The notes under the pieces are model-generated. The model did no database searches. It saw only the letters and a program-made list of their open reading frames with translations, and was not told the DNA's origin. A stretch of DNA of 52,713 nucleotides from Fen731 sp964354265 (GTDB lineage Bacteria > Actinomycetota > Humimicrobiia > Humimicrobiales > Humimicrobiaceae). The position numbers and the translations under genes are program-made. Shown piece after piece: positions 43,570 through 51,448 of the stretch; the stretch's first letter is position 1; the number at the start of each line of letters is the position of its first letter. The stretch is taken from positions 1 to 52,713 of the forward strand of contig CAYGYY010000002.1 of assembly GCA_964354265.1 (NCBI GenBank), in the 5' to 3' direction.

Positions 43570-44331
43570 ATGAAAACAAAGAGAAAAAATAATTTTGCAA
43601 AGCCGATCTTTATTACAGCTGCAATTGTAGTGGTTATTATTCTTACATTTTCACTTAGCTCATGCATTACAATAAGAGTAAATGATATAAAAGGCTCAGG
43701 GCAAATCGAGACTAAAGAATTCGAAGTCTCGGATTTTAATACCCTGGAGTTTTCAGGAATAGGAAACATCTATATAACCCAGGGAGATACAGAATCATTA
43801 AAAGTGGAAGCAGAAAACAATGTCATTGATAATCTTAAGGTTTCCACACAGGGTAATACATTATCAATAGGTTTTAAGGATAGGTTAGTCAATGTGATAC
43901 CAACAAAATCGATTAATTATTACCTGACGGTTAAAGACCTTAGAGAACTCAAAATATCAGGAGCCGGAAATGTAAAATGTGAACAATTAATAACCCAGGA
44001 CTTGACGATACTATCAAGCGGGCTCGGAAACATGGAAATGCAACTTGCTGCTGAAGAGTTACGGGTAGATATCTCAGGTGCAGGTAAGATTGTAATGTCG
44101 GGTGAGGTACAGACCCAGGACATAACAATATCAGGTGCTGGTTCTTATGGAGCTTTCAATCTGGAAAGCAGCGATTGCAGGATAAATATAACCGGTTTAG
44201 GCAAAGCAGAATTAAACGCATCTGATACGCTTGATATAAGGATGAGCGGCATTGGAAGCATTGAATATAAAGGTAATCCGGAGGTGGCCCAGAATATTTC
44301 AGGAGGCGGGAAAATAAAGAGTGTTGATTGA
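43570..44331 (+). CDS. DUF2807 (head GIN domain) lipoprotein 2
   Basis: 253 residues, a paralogue of the preceding gene. It is a lipoprotein with signal ending SLSSC (Cys32). The DUF2807 domain (about 39-250) begins IKGSGQIETKEFEVSDFNTL and contains repeated SGAGN/SGIGS turns instead of the SSG turns of its neighbour. The pair are diverged duplicates with the same frame layout. Both are probably surface beta-helices. AGAAAAAAATG gives a weak start; the 86-base gap carries no terminator. Confidence 0.9.
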   Translation: MKTKRKNNFAKPIFITAAIVVVIILTFSLSSCITIRVNDIKGSGQIETKEFEVSDFNTLEFSGIGNIYITQGDTESLKVEAENNVIDNLKVSTQGNTLSIGFKDRLVNVIPTKSINYYLTVKDLRELKISGAGNVKCEQLITQDLTILSSGLGNMEMQLAAEELRVDISGAGKIVMSGEVQTQDITISGAGSYGAFNLESSDCRINITGLGKAELNASDTLDIRMSGIGSIEYKGNPEVAQNISGGGKIKSVD

Positions 44332-44375
44332 GTAAGCTAAAAAGAATTTAAAAAATAATTAAAAAGGAGGATGAG

Positions 44376-44909
44376 ATGGCAGAACTTACAAAGGAACAAT
44401 TGGAAGAAGGCAAGAAAGTTTTAGGCGGTGTAAATATTTTCTTCTGGGTAGTGGGCGGCATTATTGCAGTAGGATTACTTTCATTTATAAGCTTTGGTGG
44501 CTGGGCCAAAGACTTAACATTGGGCCCGATTGCAATAGGACTTCCATCACCTGACGTAACATGGATGTTCCTGGCATTATATGTTGTTGCACTTGTTGGA
44601 TTGTATATAAGGAAAGGATGGGCTGTTCCGGTAGGCAGGGCAGGACTGGTAGTAGCAATGGTGATACTTTTCCCGGTTGGAACGATTTTTGGTGCCATAC
44701 TCTGGAAAAGGATAAATGATCCCATTGCAAAAAGGTATCTCAATTATGGAGAAGCCCATGAAGAAGAGGAAGAAGCAAAAGAAGAGCCAAAACCTGAAGA
44801 GAGCGTAGGGAGTAAGCTTGAAGCAGCAGAGAAAAAACTGAAAGAAGTGGAGCAAAAGCTTGAAGCAGCAGAGAAAAAACTGGAAGAAACAGAGCAAAAA
44901 CTTGAATAA
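44376..44909 (+). CDS. Three-helix membrane protein with coiled-coil tail
   Basis: 177 residues, ATG behind AAAAGGAGG. Three hydrophobic helices (about 18-42, 60-77, 88-108) precede a Glu/Lys-rich cytoplasmic tail. The end is two near-perfect 14-residue steps (LEAAEKKLKEVEQK and LEAAEKKLEETEQK), a coiled coil of duplicated heptads. The family is not recognised. It is close behind the DUF2807 pair and may belong to the same transcript. A scaffold or oligomeric role is suggested only by the coiled coil. Confidence 0.7.
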   Translation: MAELTKEQLEEGKKVLGGVNIFFWVVGGIIAVGLLSFISFGGWAKDLTLGPIAIGLPSPDVTWMFLALYVVALVGLYIRKGWAVPVGRAGLVVAMVILFPVGTIFGAILWKRINDPIAKRYLNYGEAHEEEEEAKEEPKPEESVGSKLEAAEKKLKEVEQKLEAAEKKLEETEQKLE

Positions 44910-45000
44910 AAATAAAACTAAATCCGGAGACAGGACTGAATTATGTGTGTAAATTTTTAGTGGATATTTTGGAGAAATACAAGAAAAAAAGGGATTCCTT

Positions 45001-46545
45001 TTATTTAATTTTTTTATATTCAAGCAGCACTGGCAAGTCTTCAACTGCAGGACTGTTGAATACTTTTCCGAGAGAATCAAATCTTGAACCATGGCATGGA
45101 CAATCCCATGATTTTTCAGCAGCGTTAAATCTTACAAGACAATTCATGTGAGGACATGCAGGGTTTAAAAATATGCCTCCCCCCTCAGGAGTCTTATATA
45201 GCGCTACCTTGTTTCCTTCAATTTCAATAATCCTGCCTTCACCATTATTCATATCAGATAAGTAGCTTTCCGGTTTATTTATTACAAATTCCCGGACGGC
45301 TTTTCTGCTTTCAGCTTTTGAGCTGGAAGATGATTCCTTACTGATGGATAACTTGAACCTTGATGGGTCATATACATCCTGCCAGGGACTGATTTTTTCT
45401 GTTATCATATCCCTCAGTACCATAGCTGAAATGGTCCCATGAGTCATTCCCCAGCCATTGAATCCTGTTGTAATATAAATATGCCTTGAATCCGGAAGAT
45501 ATTTGCCTATATATGGAACCATATCTACAGTATTGTTATCCTGTGATGACCAGCAAAATTCAATATAATCAATTTCAAAGAATTGCTTAACATAATCATA
45601 CAAAAGTGAAACCCTTGCCATGGTATCTTCAACGATGCCTGTTAGATGTTCCTGCCCCCCTGCAATTATCAGCTCACCATTTTTATAAGGTTGTGACCTG
45701 AAGGAGTAAATATCTTTTTCAGCGCTTATAAAAACACCATCCGGAAATGGCGTGTTAAGCTTCATTGCAAAAGTATATATCCTGCCGGCTTTCATCCTGT
45801 CATAATATTGGCCTGGCTTATCATAAAATGGAAAGTGAGTTGAAATTACGATATCTTTAGCTAAGACTTCTCCCCTGTTAGTATAAAGCCTGCAGGGAGA
45901 CCCTTCTTTCAAGTCCATAGCTCTCGTTTTTTCAAAAATATAACTGCCGTTTCCGGGGATTTCTTTAACCAGTGCCAAAAGATATTTCCTGGGGTGGAAT
46001 TGTCCCTGGCCAGAAAAACAGACAGCGCCTTTTGCTGGGATAGGTATGGGTACATCGCGGGTAAAATATGCCGGAAGCCCCAACCTCTTTGAAGTTTTGA
46101 CTTCATTGTGGACTTCCTTTAGCGTTTCATCAGTCTCTGCATAGGTAAAAGCTGTCTTGTTGAAGAAATCACACTCGATATTATAAACTCTTATAAGCTC
46201 TTTTATCATTGAAATTGCGGCAATATTTGCATCAGCGTACTGTTTTGCAAGTTTATATCCGAATTTTTCCATCAGGTAGCTATATATCAGGATATGTTGT
46301 GCCGTTATCTTTCCAGTAGTATATCCGGAAACACCAGTTGCTACCCTTTCTGCATCAATAAGGGCAACAGTCAATCCCTCATTTTTTAAGAGAAGCGCAG
46401 TTGTTATCCCTGCAATGCCAGCGCCAACGACAGCAACGTCTACTTCTATTTGCCCGTTTTCCTGAAGGGGTTCAAAGTCTGTAACCGGTGTAGTTGCAAG
46501 CCAAAGAGAGGTCTCATTTCTACAAATATTTTTTTTAAGTTCCAT
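45001..46545 (-). CDS. FAD-dependent oxidoreductase with C-terminal Rieske domain
   Basis: 514 residues. A DAO-type FAD domain (about 33-410) has VAVVGAGIAGITTALLL (37-53) and a GFNGWGMTHG-type late FAD motif. The C-terminal Rieske domain (about 430-514) has C-x-H in CPHMNC and C-x-x-H in CPCHGSRF, a complete [2Fe-2S] ligand set with the extra Cys pair for a disulfide. This architecture is known in bacterial oxidoreductases of unclear substrate. Only the last 90 bases before the membrane-protein gene separate the convergent ends. Confidence 0.93.
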   Translation of the reverse strand: MELKKNICRNETSLWLATTPVTDFEPLQENGQIEVDVAVVGAGIAGITTALLLKNEGLTVALIDAERVATGVSGYTTGKITAQHILIYSYLMEKFGYKLAKQYADANIAAISMIKELIRVYNIECDFFNKTAFTYAETDETLKEVHNEVKTSKRLGLPAYFTRDVPIPIPAKGAVCFSGQGQFHPRKYLLALVKEIPGNGSYIFEKTRAMDLKEGSPCRLYTNRGEVLAKDIVISTHFPFYDKPGQYYDRMKAGRIYTFAMKLNTPFPDGVFISAEKDIYSFRSQPYKNGELIIAGGQEHLTGIVEDTMARVSLLYDYVKQFFEIDYIEFCWSSQDNNTVDMVPYIGKYLPDSRHIYITTGFNGWGMTHGTISAMVLRDMITEKISPWQDVYDPSRFKLSISKESSSSSKAESRKAVREFVINKPESYLSDMNNGEGRIIEIEGNKVALYKTPEGGGIFLNPACPHMNCLVRFNAAEKSWDCPCHGSRFDSLGKVFNSPAVEDLPVLLEYKKIK

Positions 46546-46590
46546 AGCTTCTCAAAAAATATCTTATTTGCGGTATTTTATCATTTTAAT

Positions 46591-47841
46591 ATGCTAAAAT
46601 CTAAAGTTATGTTTCCTAAAATAATATTGAAAAAAGGCAAAGAGAAATCGCTGGCAAGGCGGCACCCCTGGGTTTTTTCAGGTGCCATCAGCCGTATTGA
46701 TAATCCTGTAAGGGAGGGTGATGTTGTAGAAGTATATGACTTCAATGGGGTATATCTGGCAACAGGCCATTACCAGCCAAGCTCAATTTCAGTAAGGATA
46801 TTTTCATTTGTAAGGACTGAAGCAAACGGCCAGTTCTGGAAGGAAAAATTCCAGGAAGCTTTTTCACTGCGCTGCAGGCTTGGCATTACCGGGTATTGCG
46901 ATGTCTTCAGGCTGGTAAACGCTGAAGGAGACGGGATGCCGGGTCTTATAGTCGATTATTATAATGGCATATTCGTAATGCAGGCGCATTCTGCCGGTAT
47001 GTATTTCAATGCGGAGTTATTCAGGGACATCCTTGTAGAGCTTTTTGAAAGAGACCTGGATGATAAAAAAACCACAGGGCAAAAAAATCCAGGCATAATC
47101 TTATTGAAGTCTGTTTATAATAAAAGCAGCGATACATTACCGTTTAAAGCAGGAATAGAAGCGCAGAATGGTTTTATTTATGGGAGCCCGCCTGAGCATA
47201 ATAATATTATTGTATCTGAATATGGATATAAATTTCTTGTCGATATTGAAGGAGGACAGAAAACAGGTTTTTTTATTGACCAGCGGGAGAACAGGAAGCT
47301 CCTGGAAAGGTTCTGTACAGGTAAGAAGGTGCTTAATGCTTTCTCCTATACCGGAGGTTTTACAGTTTATGCTATTGGTGGAGATGCTTCTGTTGTTCAT
47401 AGTGTTGACAGCTCTGCTGGTTCACTGGATCTTGCAGGAAAAAATCTTGCGCTAAATTTTGGAAGCATATTCCGCCATGAATCGTTTTGTGAAGATGTTT
47501 TTAAATTCCTTGCCGCTACAACTGATACATATGATGTCATAATCCTTGATCCTCCAGCATTTTCCAAACATATCGACACGCTAAAACAGGGCCTGAGAGG
47601 ATACGAGAGGCTAAATGAAATGGCTCTCAAGAAAATATCGCGCGGAGGTATCTTATTTACTTTTTCATGTTCACAGTCAGTCTCAAAGGATGCTTTCAGG
47701 ACAACCTTGTTCCGTTCGTCACTTGCCGTAAAAAGGGATTTAAAAATAATCTATCAGTTAAGCCAGCCTGGCGACCATCCGGTCAGCATATATCATCCTG
47801 AGGGGGAGTATTTAAAAGGCCTTGTGCTGAAGGTTGAATAA
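46591..47841 (+). CDS. RlmI-like 23S rRNA m5C methyltransferase
   Basis: About 416 residues from ATG at 46591 (ATG at 46609 is also possible); longer in-frame starts run into the divergent oxidoreductase gene and are not used. A PUA domain (about 4-80: KKGKEKSLARRHPWVFSGAI) and an EEHD-type linker precede the SAM domain, with EGGQKTGFFIDQRENRKL, motif I VLNAFSYTGGFTVYA, motif IV DPPAFSK and FSCSQSV. E. coli RlmI methylates C1962 of 23S rRNA. The exact target here is inferred. Confidence 0.92.
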   Translation: MLKSKVMFPKIILKKGKEKSLARRHPWVFSGAISRIDNPVREGDVVEVYDFNGVYLATGHYQPSSISVRIFSFVRTEANGQFWKEKFQEAFSLRCRLGITGYCDVFRLVNAEGDGMPGLIVDYYNGIFVMQAHSAGMYFNAELFRDILVELFERDLDDKKTTGQKNPGIILLKSVYNKSSDTLPFKAGIEAQNGFIYGSPPEHNNIIVSEYGYKFLVDIEGGQKTGFFIDQRENRKLLERFCTGKKVLNAFSYTGGFTVYAIGGDASVVHSVDSSAGSLDLAGKNLALNFGSIFRHESFCEDVFKFLAATTDTYDVIILDPPAFSKHIDTLKQGLRGYERLNEMALKKISRGGILFTFSCSQSVSKDAFRTTLFRSSLAVKRDLKIIYQLSQPGDHPVSIYHPEGEYLKGLVLKVE

Positions 47842-47857
47842 GATATGTGCAAAATAA

Positions 47858-48131
47858 TTCCCTGCAAAAGAAACCATTACTGCGCTTGGACTAAAAAAAG
47901 GCGACATCCTTGCTGATATTGGTTGCGGTATAGGAGATAAAAAGAATTATGGCAAATAAAGGTAAAATCGCTATTATAGAATGGAAAAAAATAAAAAGCG
48001 ACATTGGACCCGTAATAGACCACAGGTTAGAACCTGATTTACTTGCTGACAAACTAAAACTGTCCGGGTTTAATAATATTGCTTTAGCTTATCTTAATGA
48101 ATATTTTTATACTATAACGGGTTTTAAATAA
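47858..48131 (+). pseudogene. Relic of a UbiE-like SAM methyltransferase, middle deleted
   Basis: From about 47858 one frame reads ETITALGLKKGDILADIGCGIG, split here as ETITALGLKKGD and ILADIGCGIG: the lead-in and SAM motif I of a class I methyltransferase. It stops at 47959. From 47949, in another frame, GKIAIIEWKKIKSDIGPVID, then EYFYTITGFK to a stop at 48131, reads as the C-terminal part of the same kind of enzyme (GG-x-IAIIEWK...D-GP-ID-R). About 100 central residues are missing. The ends and frame change fit an internal deletion. The 60-codon ORF from 47949 is part of the relic, not a gene. Confidence 0.72.
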
Positions 48132-48156
48132 GACAGCATAACTGCAGGAGCAATTA

Positions 48157-49050
48157 TTGAAAACATATTTTGAGTGTATCCCATGCATATTAACGCAGGC
48201 GATAATAACTTTAGATCTATGCAAAGCTGATTTTGATTTAAAAAGAATAGTTGTTTCTGAGTTGCTTGAAAAGCTTAAATCTGCTGATTATGAACTCAGT
48301 CCTTCCGAAAATACAGATATCGCATATGAGATTATTACAAAGCATACGGGCATAAAAGATCCATATTATCATTATAAACGTGATCATAATAAATTAGCCA
48401 TTGATTCCTATCAAGATCTTAAGAAAATCTTAAATTCATCACAAAACAGGTTGTATTGTGCAGCAAAAATAGCAATTGCCGGCAATGTAATAGATTTAGG
48501 CATAAGCCATAATCACAAGGATCAGCTGGATTTCAGCAGGATTCTAAAAAATATTGTTGAAATACCTCTTGCGATTGATGATTTCAATGATTTTGCAATA
48601 AGATTAAAAAATGCTAAAAATGTCCTTTACATAGCGGATAATGCCGGTGAAATAATATTTGACAGGGTTTTTATTGAAGAGCTTGTGCATATGGGTAAAA
48701 AAGTCACTGTATCTGTCAAATCCGGTCCTATTATCAATGATGCAAATCTGGAGGACGCGCTTGAGGCAGGATTGGATAAAATAGCTGAAATTATAGAAGC
48801 AGGGCACAATAAAATAGGGAACAGTATAAAATATGTTTCAGATGGTTTTCTGGATACATTTTATAGTGCTGATTTAATTATTAGTAAAGGCCAGGGTAAT
48901 TTTGAGACTTTAAGTGAGGTAACTGCGCCGGTCTATTTTCTGCTTAAGGCAAAGTGCAAAAGCGTTGCAGCTGAACTGGGTGTCAATTATCTCGATGTAG
49001 TTTTTGTCAAAAACAGACTTTTTAAAGACAGGGGCAAAGCAGATTTATAA
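48157..49050 (+). CDS. DUF89 damage-control phosphatase-like protein
   Basis: 297 residues, of the short (prokaryotic) DUF89/ARMT1-like type. It has an N-terminal Cys pair CIPC (7-10), YIADNAGEIIFDRVFIEEL (about 165-183) with Asp/Asn of the metal site, and ISKGQGNFETLSE (about 244-256). Members are metal-dependent phosphatases acting on sugar phosphates or damaged metabolites. The start is UUG at 48157 with AGGAG six bases upstream. It follows the methyltransferase relic; whether the two were an operon cannot be told. Confidence 0.88.
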   Translation: MKTYFECIPCILTQAIITLDLCKADFDLKRIVVSELLEKLKSADYELSPSENTDIAYEIITKHTGIKDPYYHYKRDHNKLAIDSYQDLKKILNSSQNRLYCAAKIAIAGNVIDLGISHNHKDQLDFSRILKNIVEIPLAIDDFNDFAIRLKNAKNVLYIADNAGEIIFDRVFIEELVHMGKKVTVSVKSGPIINDANLEDALEAGLDKIAEIIEAGHNKIGNSIKYVSDGFLDTFYSADLIISKGQGNFETLSEVTAPVYFLLKAKCKSVAAELGVNYLDVVFVKNRLFKDRGKADL

Positions 49051-49084
49051 TCAAGGCCATAAAATGCCGTCAATACTTTAATAC

Positions 49085-49190
49085 CTAAAATTCAATTGCA
49101 ACTGCTCTGACCGGGCTGCCATCTGCATTCTTAAAGTTTAAAGGTAGCGCACACAATAAAAGCCTCTTTCCTAATATTTTATATTTTCTT
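49085..49190 (-). pseudogene. C-terminal relic of a cyclase-family (arylformamidase-type) gene
   Basis: On the minus strand just downstream of the SDR gene, a frame reads ILGKRLLLCALPLNFKNADG, then SPVRAVAIEF and a stop at 49085-49087. This LPLxFKxxDGSPVRAVAI pattern is the extreme C-terminus of the cyclase family (PF04199), which includes kynurenine formamidase. No catalytic HxGTHxD motif or start is present; the frame continues upstream only into the SDR stop region. It is a leftover tail, probably cut off by the deletion that put the SDR gene in place. Confidence 0.6.
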
Positions 49191-49973
49191 CTAAATACAA
49201 GGCATTACATTCCCGCCGCATACAGGTAGATACACGCCGGAAATAAATCCTGCCAGATCCGAGGCTAGAAAGCATACTGCATTAGCAACTTCGATATCTG
49301 TTCCTCTTCTTTGCATGGGGACTCTTTCAATATACGGAAAATCCTGATTTGTATTTTTCTCACTTCCATCAGTATAGCGGCATTCATCACTGATTGTCCA
49401 TCCCGGAGCAACTTGATTGACAGTAATGTTATATTGGCCAACCTCTTTTGCTAAAACGCGTAATACGCCATCCATACCGCGTTTTCCAGATACATAAGCA
49501 GACTGTGTTATAAAATTCTGCATTGCACATTCAGTATTGATGCCGATGACTCTGCCATAGTTTTGTTTTATCATATCGGGTACAAATGCTTTTGCCATAT
49601 AAACATTTTGCATTACGCTTGAGTTAAACTGGCTTTCATAATCTTGCGGCGCTTGCTCTAAAACACTTGTCCATTCATCAAGTTGAATGACTGCATTGTT
49701 TACAATGATATCTGTAATCCCCAGGCTTTGTAAGACTTCATTTTTCATTTTTATGATTGAATCCGGTCTTGTGACATCTGTCAAAACAGCAATGGACTTT
49801 ACATGGTATTTCTTTTCGATTTCATTTTTTAATTCAGTTGCGAAATCTTTTTTGTTATAATAACAGATCGCAACATTTGCCCCACATTCTGCCAAAGAAC
49901 GAATCATTGTACGGCCAAGCTCCCCTGTGCCGCCCGTGACAACAGCAGTCTTGTTTGTTAAGTCAATTTTCAC
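49191..49973 (-). CDS. Short-chain dehydrogenase/reductase
   Basis: 260 residues from GTG at 49973, set by AGGAGGC four bases upstream; a longer frame to 50051 adds 26 unfamily-like residues. The NAD(P) site is TGGTGELG (13-20) and NNA (92-94). The catalytic Tyr160 and Lys164 are present (YVSGK). The usual catalytic Ser 13 residues before the Tyr is Thr147, in NTEC. C-terminal VAPGWTISDE, FLASDLAGFISGVYLPVCGG are typical of classical SDRs. The substrate is unknown. It is monocistronic and faces the DUF89 gene. Confidence 0.9.
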   Translation of the reverse strand: MKIDLTNKTAVVTGGTGELGRTMIRSLAECGANVAICYYNKKDFATELKNEIEKKYHVKSIAVLTDVTRPDSIIKMKNEVLQSLGITDIIVNNAVIQLDEWTSVLEQAPQDYESQFNSSVMQNVYMAKAFVPDMIKQNYGRVIGINTECAMQNFITQSAYVSGKRGMDGVLRVLAKEVGQYNITVNQVAPGWTISDECRYTDGSEKNTNQDFPYIERVPMQRRGTDIEVANAVCFLASDLAGFISGVYLPVCGGNVMPCI

Positions 49974-50272
49974 TTTGCCTCCTGAACCAAATAGAATAGA
50001 TAACTTAAAATCATAAGTATTAAAAAATATGTTCTTTGCTCCATTGACCAATTATACAGAGCAATAACCATAAAAATCATTTTATATGCTTTTGTATAAA
50101 TTTGCTATTGAAGTAGTCGGCTGCCAGGGTAAAAAATTTCGACTATTTATAAATCATCCATTTTTTTGCTTTTTTATAATATAATTCATAACGGATTTAT
50201 CAATGAGAACAAAACAGTAAAAAAATAATAGGTTTAATATTAATATAAATTAAATTTTAATGGAAAATAAGC

Positions 50273-51139
50273 ATGAATTTTGATTATTCAAGCCTTACAA
50301 CTTATACAGAAAATAACCTGGCAAATTTTATCAGCACTATTATTGTTATTTTTGCTCTATGGCTCACAAGGCGACTGGTTCTCAGGTATATCTCACGAAA
50401 ATTCGATGACCTTGAGACATACCGAAAATGGAGAAGAATATCTGTATATATTGTCTATTTTATAGGCGCAGTTGCAATACTTACTATCTGGTTCCAGCAG
50501 CTTCAGTTCCTGATTTTTTTTATGCTGTTTATAGTGCTGGGCCTATTAATCACATTAAAAGAGCCAATTCTAAACATCGCCGGCTGGATCTATATTAAAA
50601 TAGCACAACCTTTTAAAATCGGTAATAGAATACAGATAGGCGAATTTGGAGGGCCAAGGGGCAATGTAGTGCAGATAGAATTATTTTCTTTTAAGTTGAT
50701 GGAGATAGGTAATTTTGGCAACTGGGCCGAGACTGATATTAAAACCGGAAGAATAATAGATGTCCCAAATGGTAAAGTATTTACCACCTCAATAGCAAAT
50801 TATAATAAAATGATCGATTATATATGGAATGAAATCAACATCAGGCTTTCTTTTGGGAGCAACTGGCAAAAAGCCCAGGAAATAGTCATTGCAGTACTTA
50901 ATAAAGAAACCATTAAATTAAGTTCTTCAGAAGAGAAGAAGTTAAAAAAGCAGTACCGGGATTTTACACAAAAATATTCCAGTCTGGAACCTGTTGTATA
51001 TGTAAAAGCAGTAGAATTTGGACTTCAGCTCACTCTAAGGTATATTTGCGCCCCTGGTAATATACAGGGCAGTTCCATGGAGATATGGGACGGCATCTTG
51101 AAAGAATTTGCAAAACATAAAGACATAAGCTTTGCATAA
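50273..51139 (+). CDS. Small-conductance mechanosensitive channel (MscS family)
   Basis: 288 residues. Three helices (about 17-38, 52-72, 76-100) end in the pore-lining segment, and the beta domain (about 110-175) shows IAQPFKIGNRIQIGEFGGPR and IDVPNGKVFTTSIANYN. A C-terminal alpha/beta vestibule follows. It releases solutes on hypo-osmotic shock or acts as a related channel. The long intergenic region before it (299 bases) is AT-rich with a TATAAT at 50175-50180 but no clear -35. Confidence 0.93.
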   Translation: MNFDYSSLTTYTENNLANFISTIIVIFALWLTRRLVLRYISRKFDDLETYRKWRRISVYIVYFIGAVAILTIWFQQLQFLIFFMLFIVLGLLITLKEPILNIAGWIYIKIAQPFKIGNRIQIGEFGGPRGNVVQIELFSFKLMEIGNFGNWAETDIKTGRIIDVPNGKVFTTSIANYNKMIDYIWNEINIRLSFGSNWQKAQEIVIAVLNKETIKLSSSEEKKLKKQYRDFTQKYSSLEPVVYVKAVEFGLQLTLRYICAPGNIQGSSMEIWDGILKEFAKHKDISFA

Positions 51140-51322
51140 TTTTTTATCAATAGGCACTCTTATGAGGCTTAAAATGACCTGGCTTAATGATACTATCGGC
51201 AGAAAAAGAAGTTTAATGAAAATTTATACTTTTGTATTATAATAATATGAATACCAGGCAGTTGGCGATAAAGAATAAAAAATGATAATTTTGAAATCTT
51301 ATTAAAGTGGGGGAGGAAGAAA

Positions 51323-51442
51323 ATGGATATGTGGCTTGCTCTTTACTGGACAGGACCTATTGGTATCGGCGCTTTTCTTGCAGGTCTTGGAGTACTTTTC
51401 TGGGGGATAAGTAAAATGCAAAGTGTAAAAAAAGATAAGTAA
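51323..51442 (+). CDS. 39-residue single-helix membrane peptide
   Basis: ATG at 51323 follows a strong GGGAGG ribosome site. The product MDMWLALYWTGPIGIGAFLA, then GLGVLFWGISKMQ and a basic tail, has one transmembrane helix. It has the size and layout of small accessory peptides of membrane complexes, but I do not recognise it. It stands between the MscS gene and the convergent glycosyltransferase. The ribosome site and typical TM composition make it likely to be real. Confidence 0.5.
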   Translation: MDMWLALYWTGPIGIGAFLAGLGVLFWGISKMQSVKKDK

Positions 51443-51448
51443 ATAAGA

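Noticed and set aside
46450..46590. Upstream start for the RlmI-like gene
   Set aside because: Would overlap the start of the divergent oxidoreductase gene and adds non-family sequence.
47949..48131. 60-codon frame as a stand-alone gene
   Set aside because: Matches the C-terminal end of a methyltransferase whose SAM motif lies just upstream in another frame; better read as a relic.
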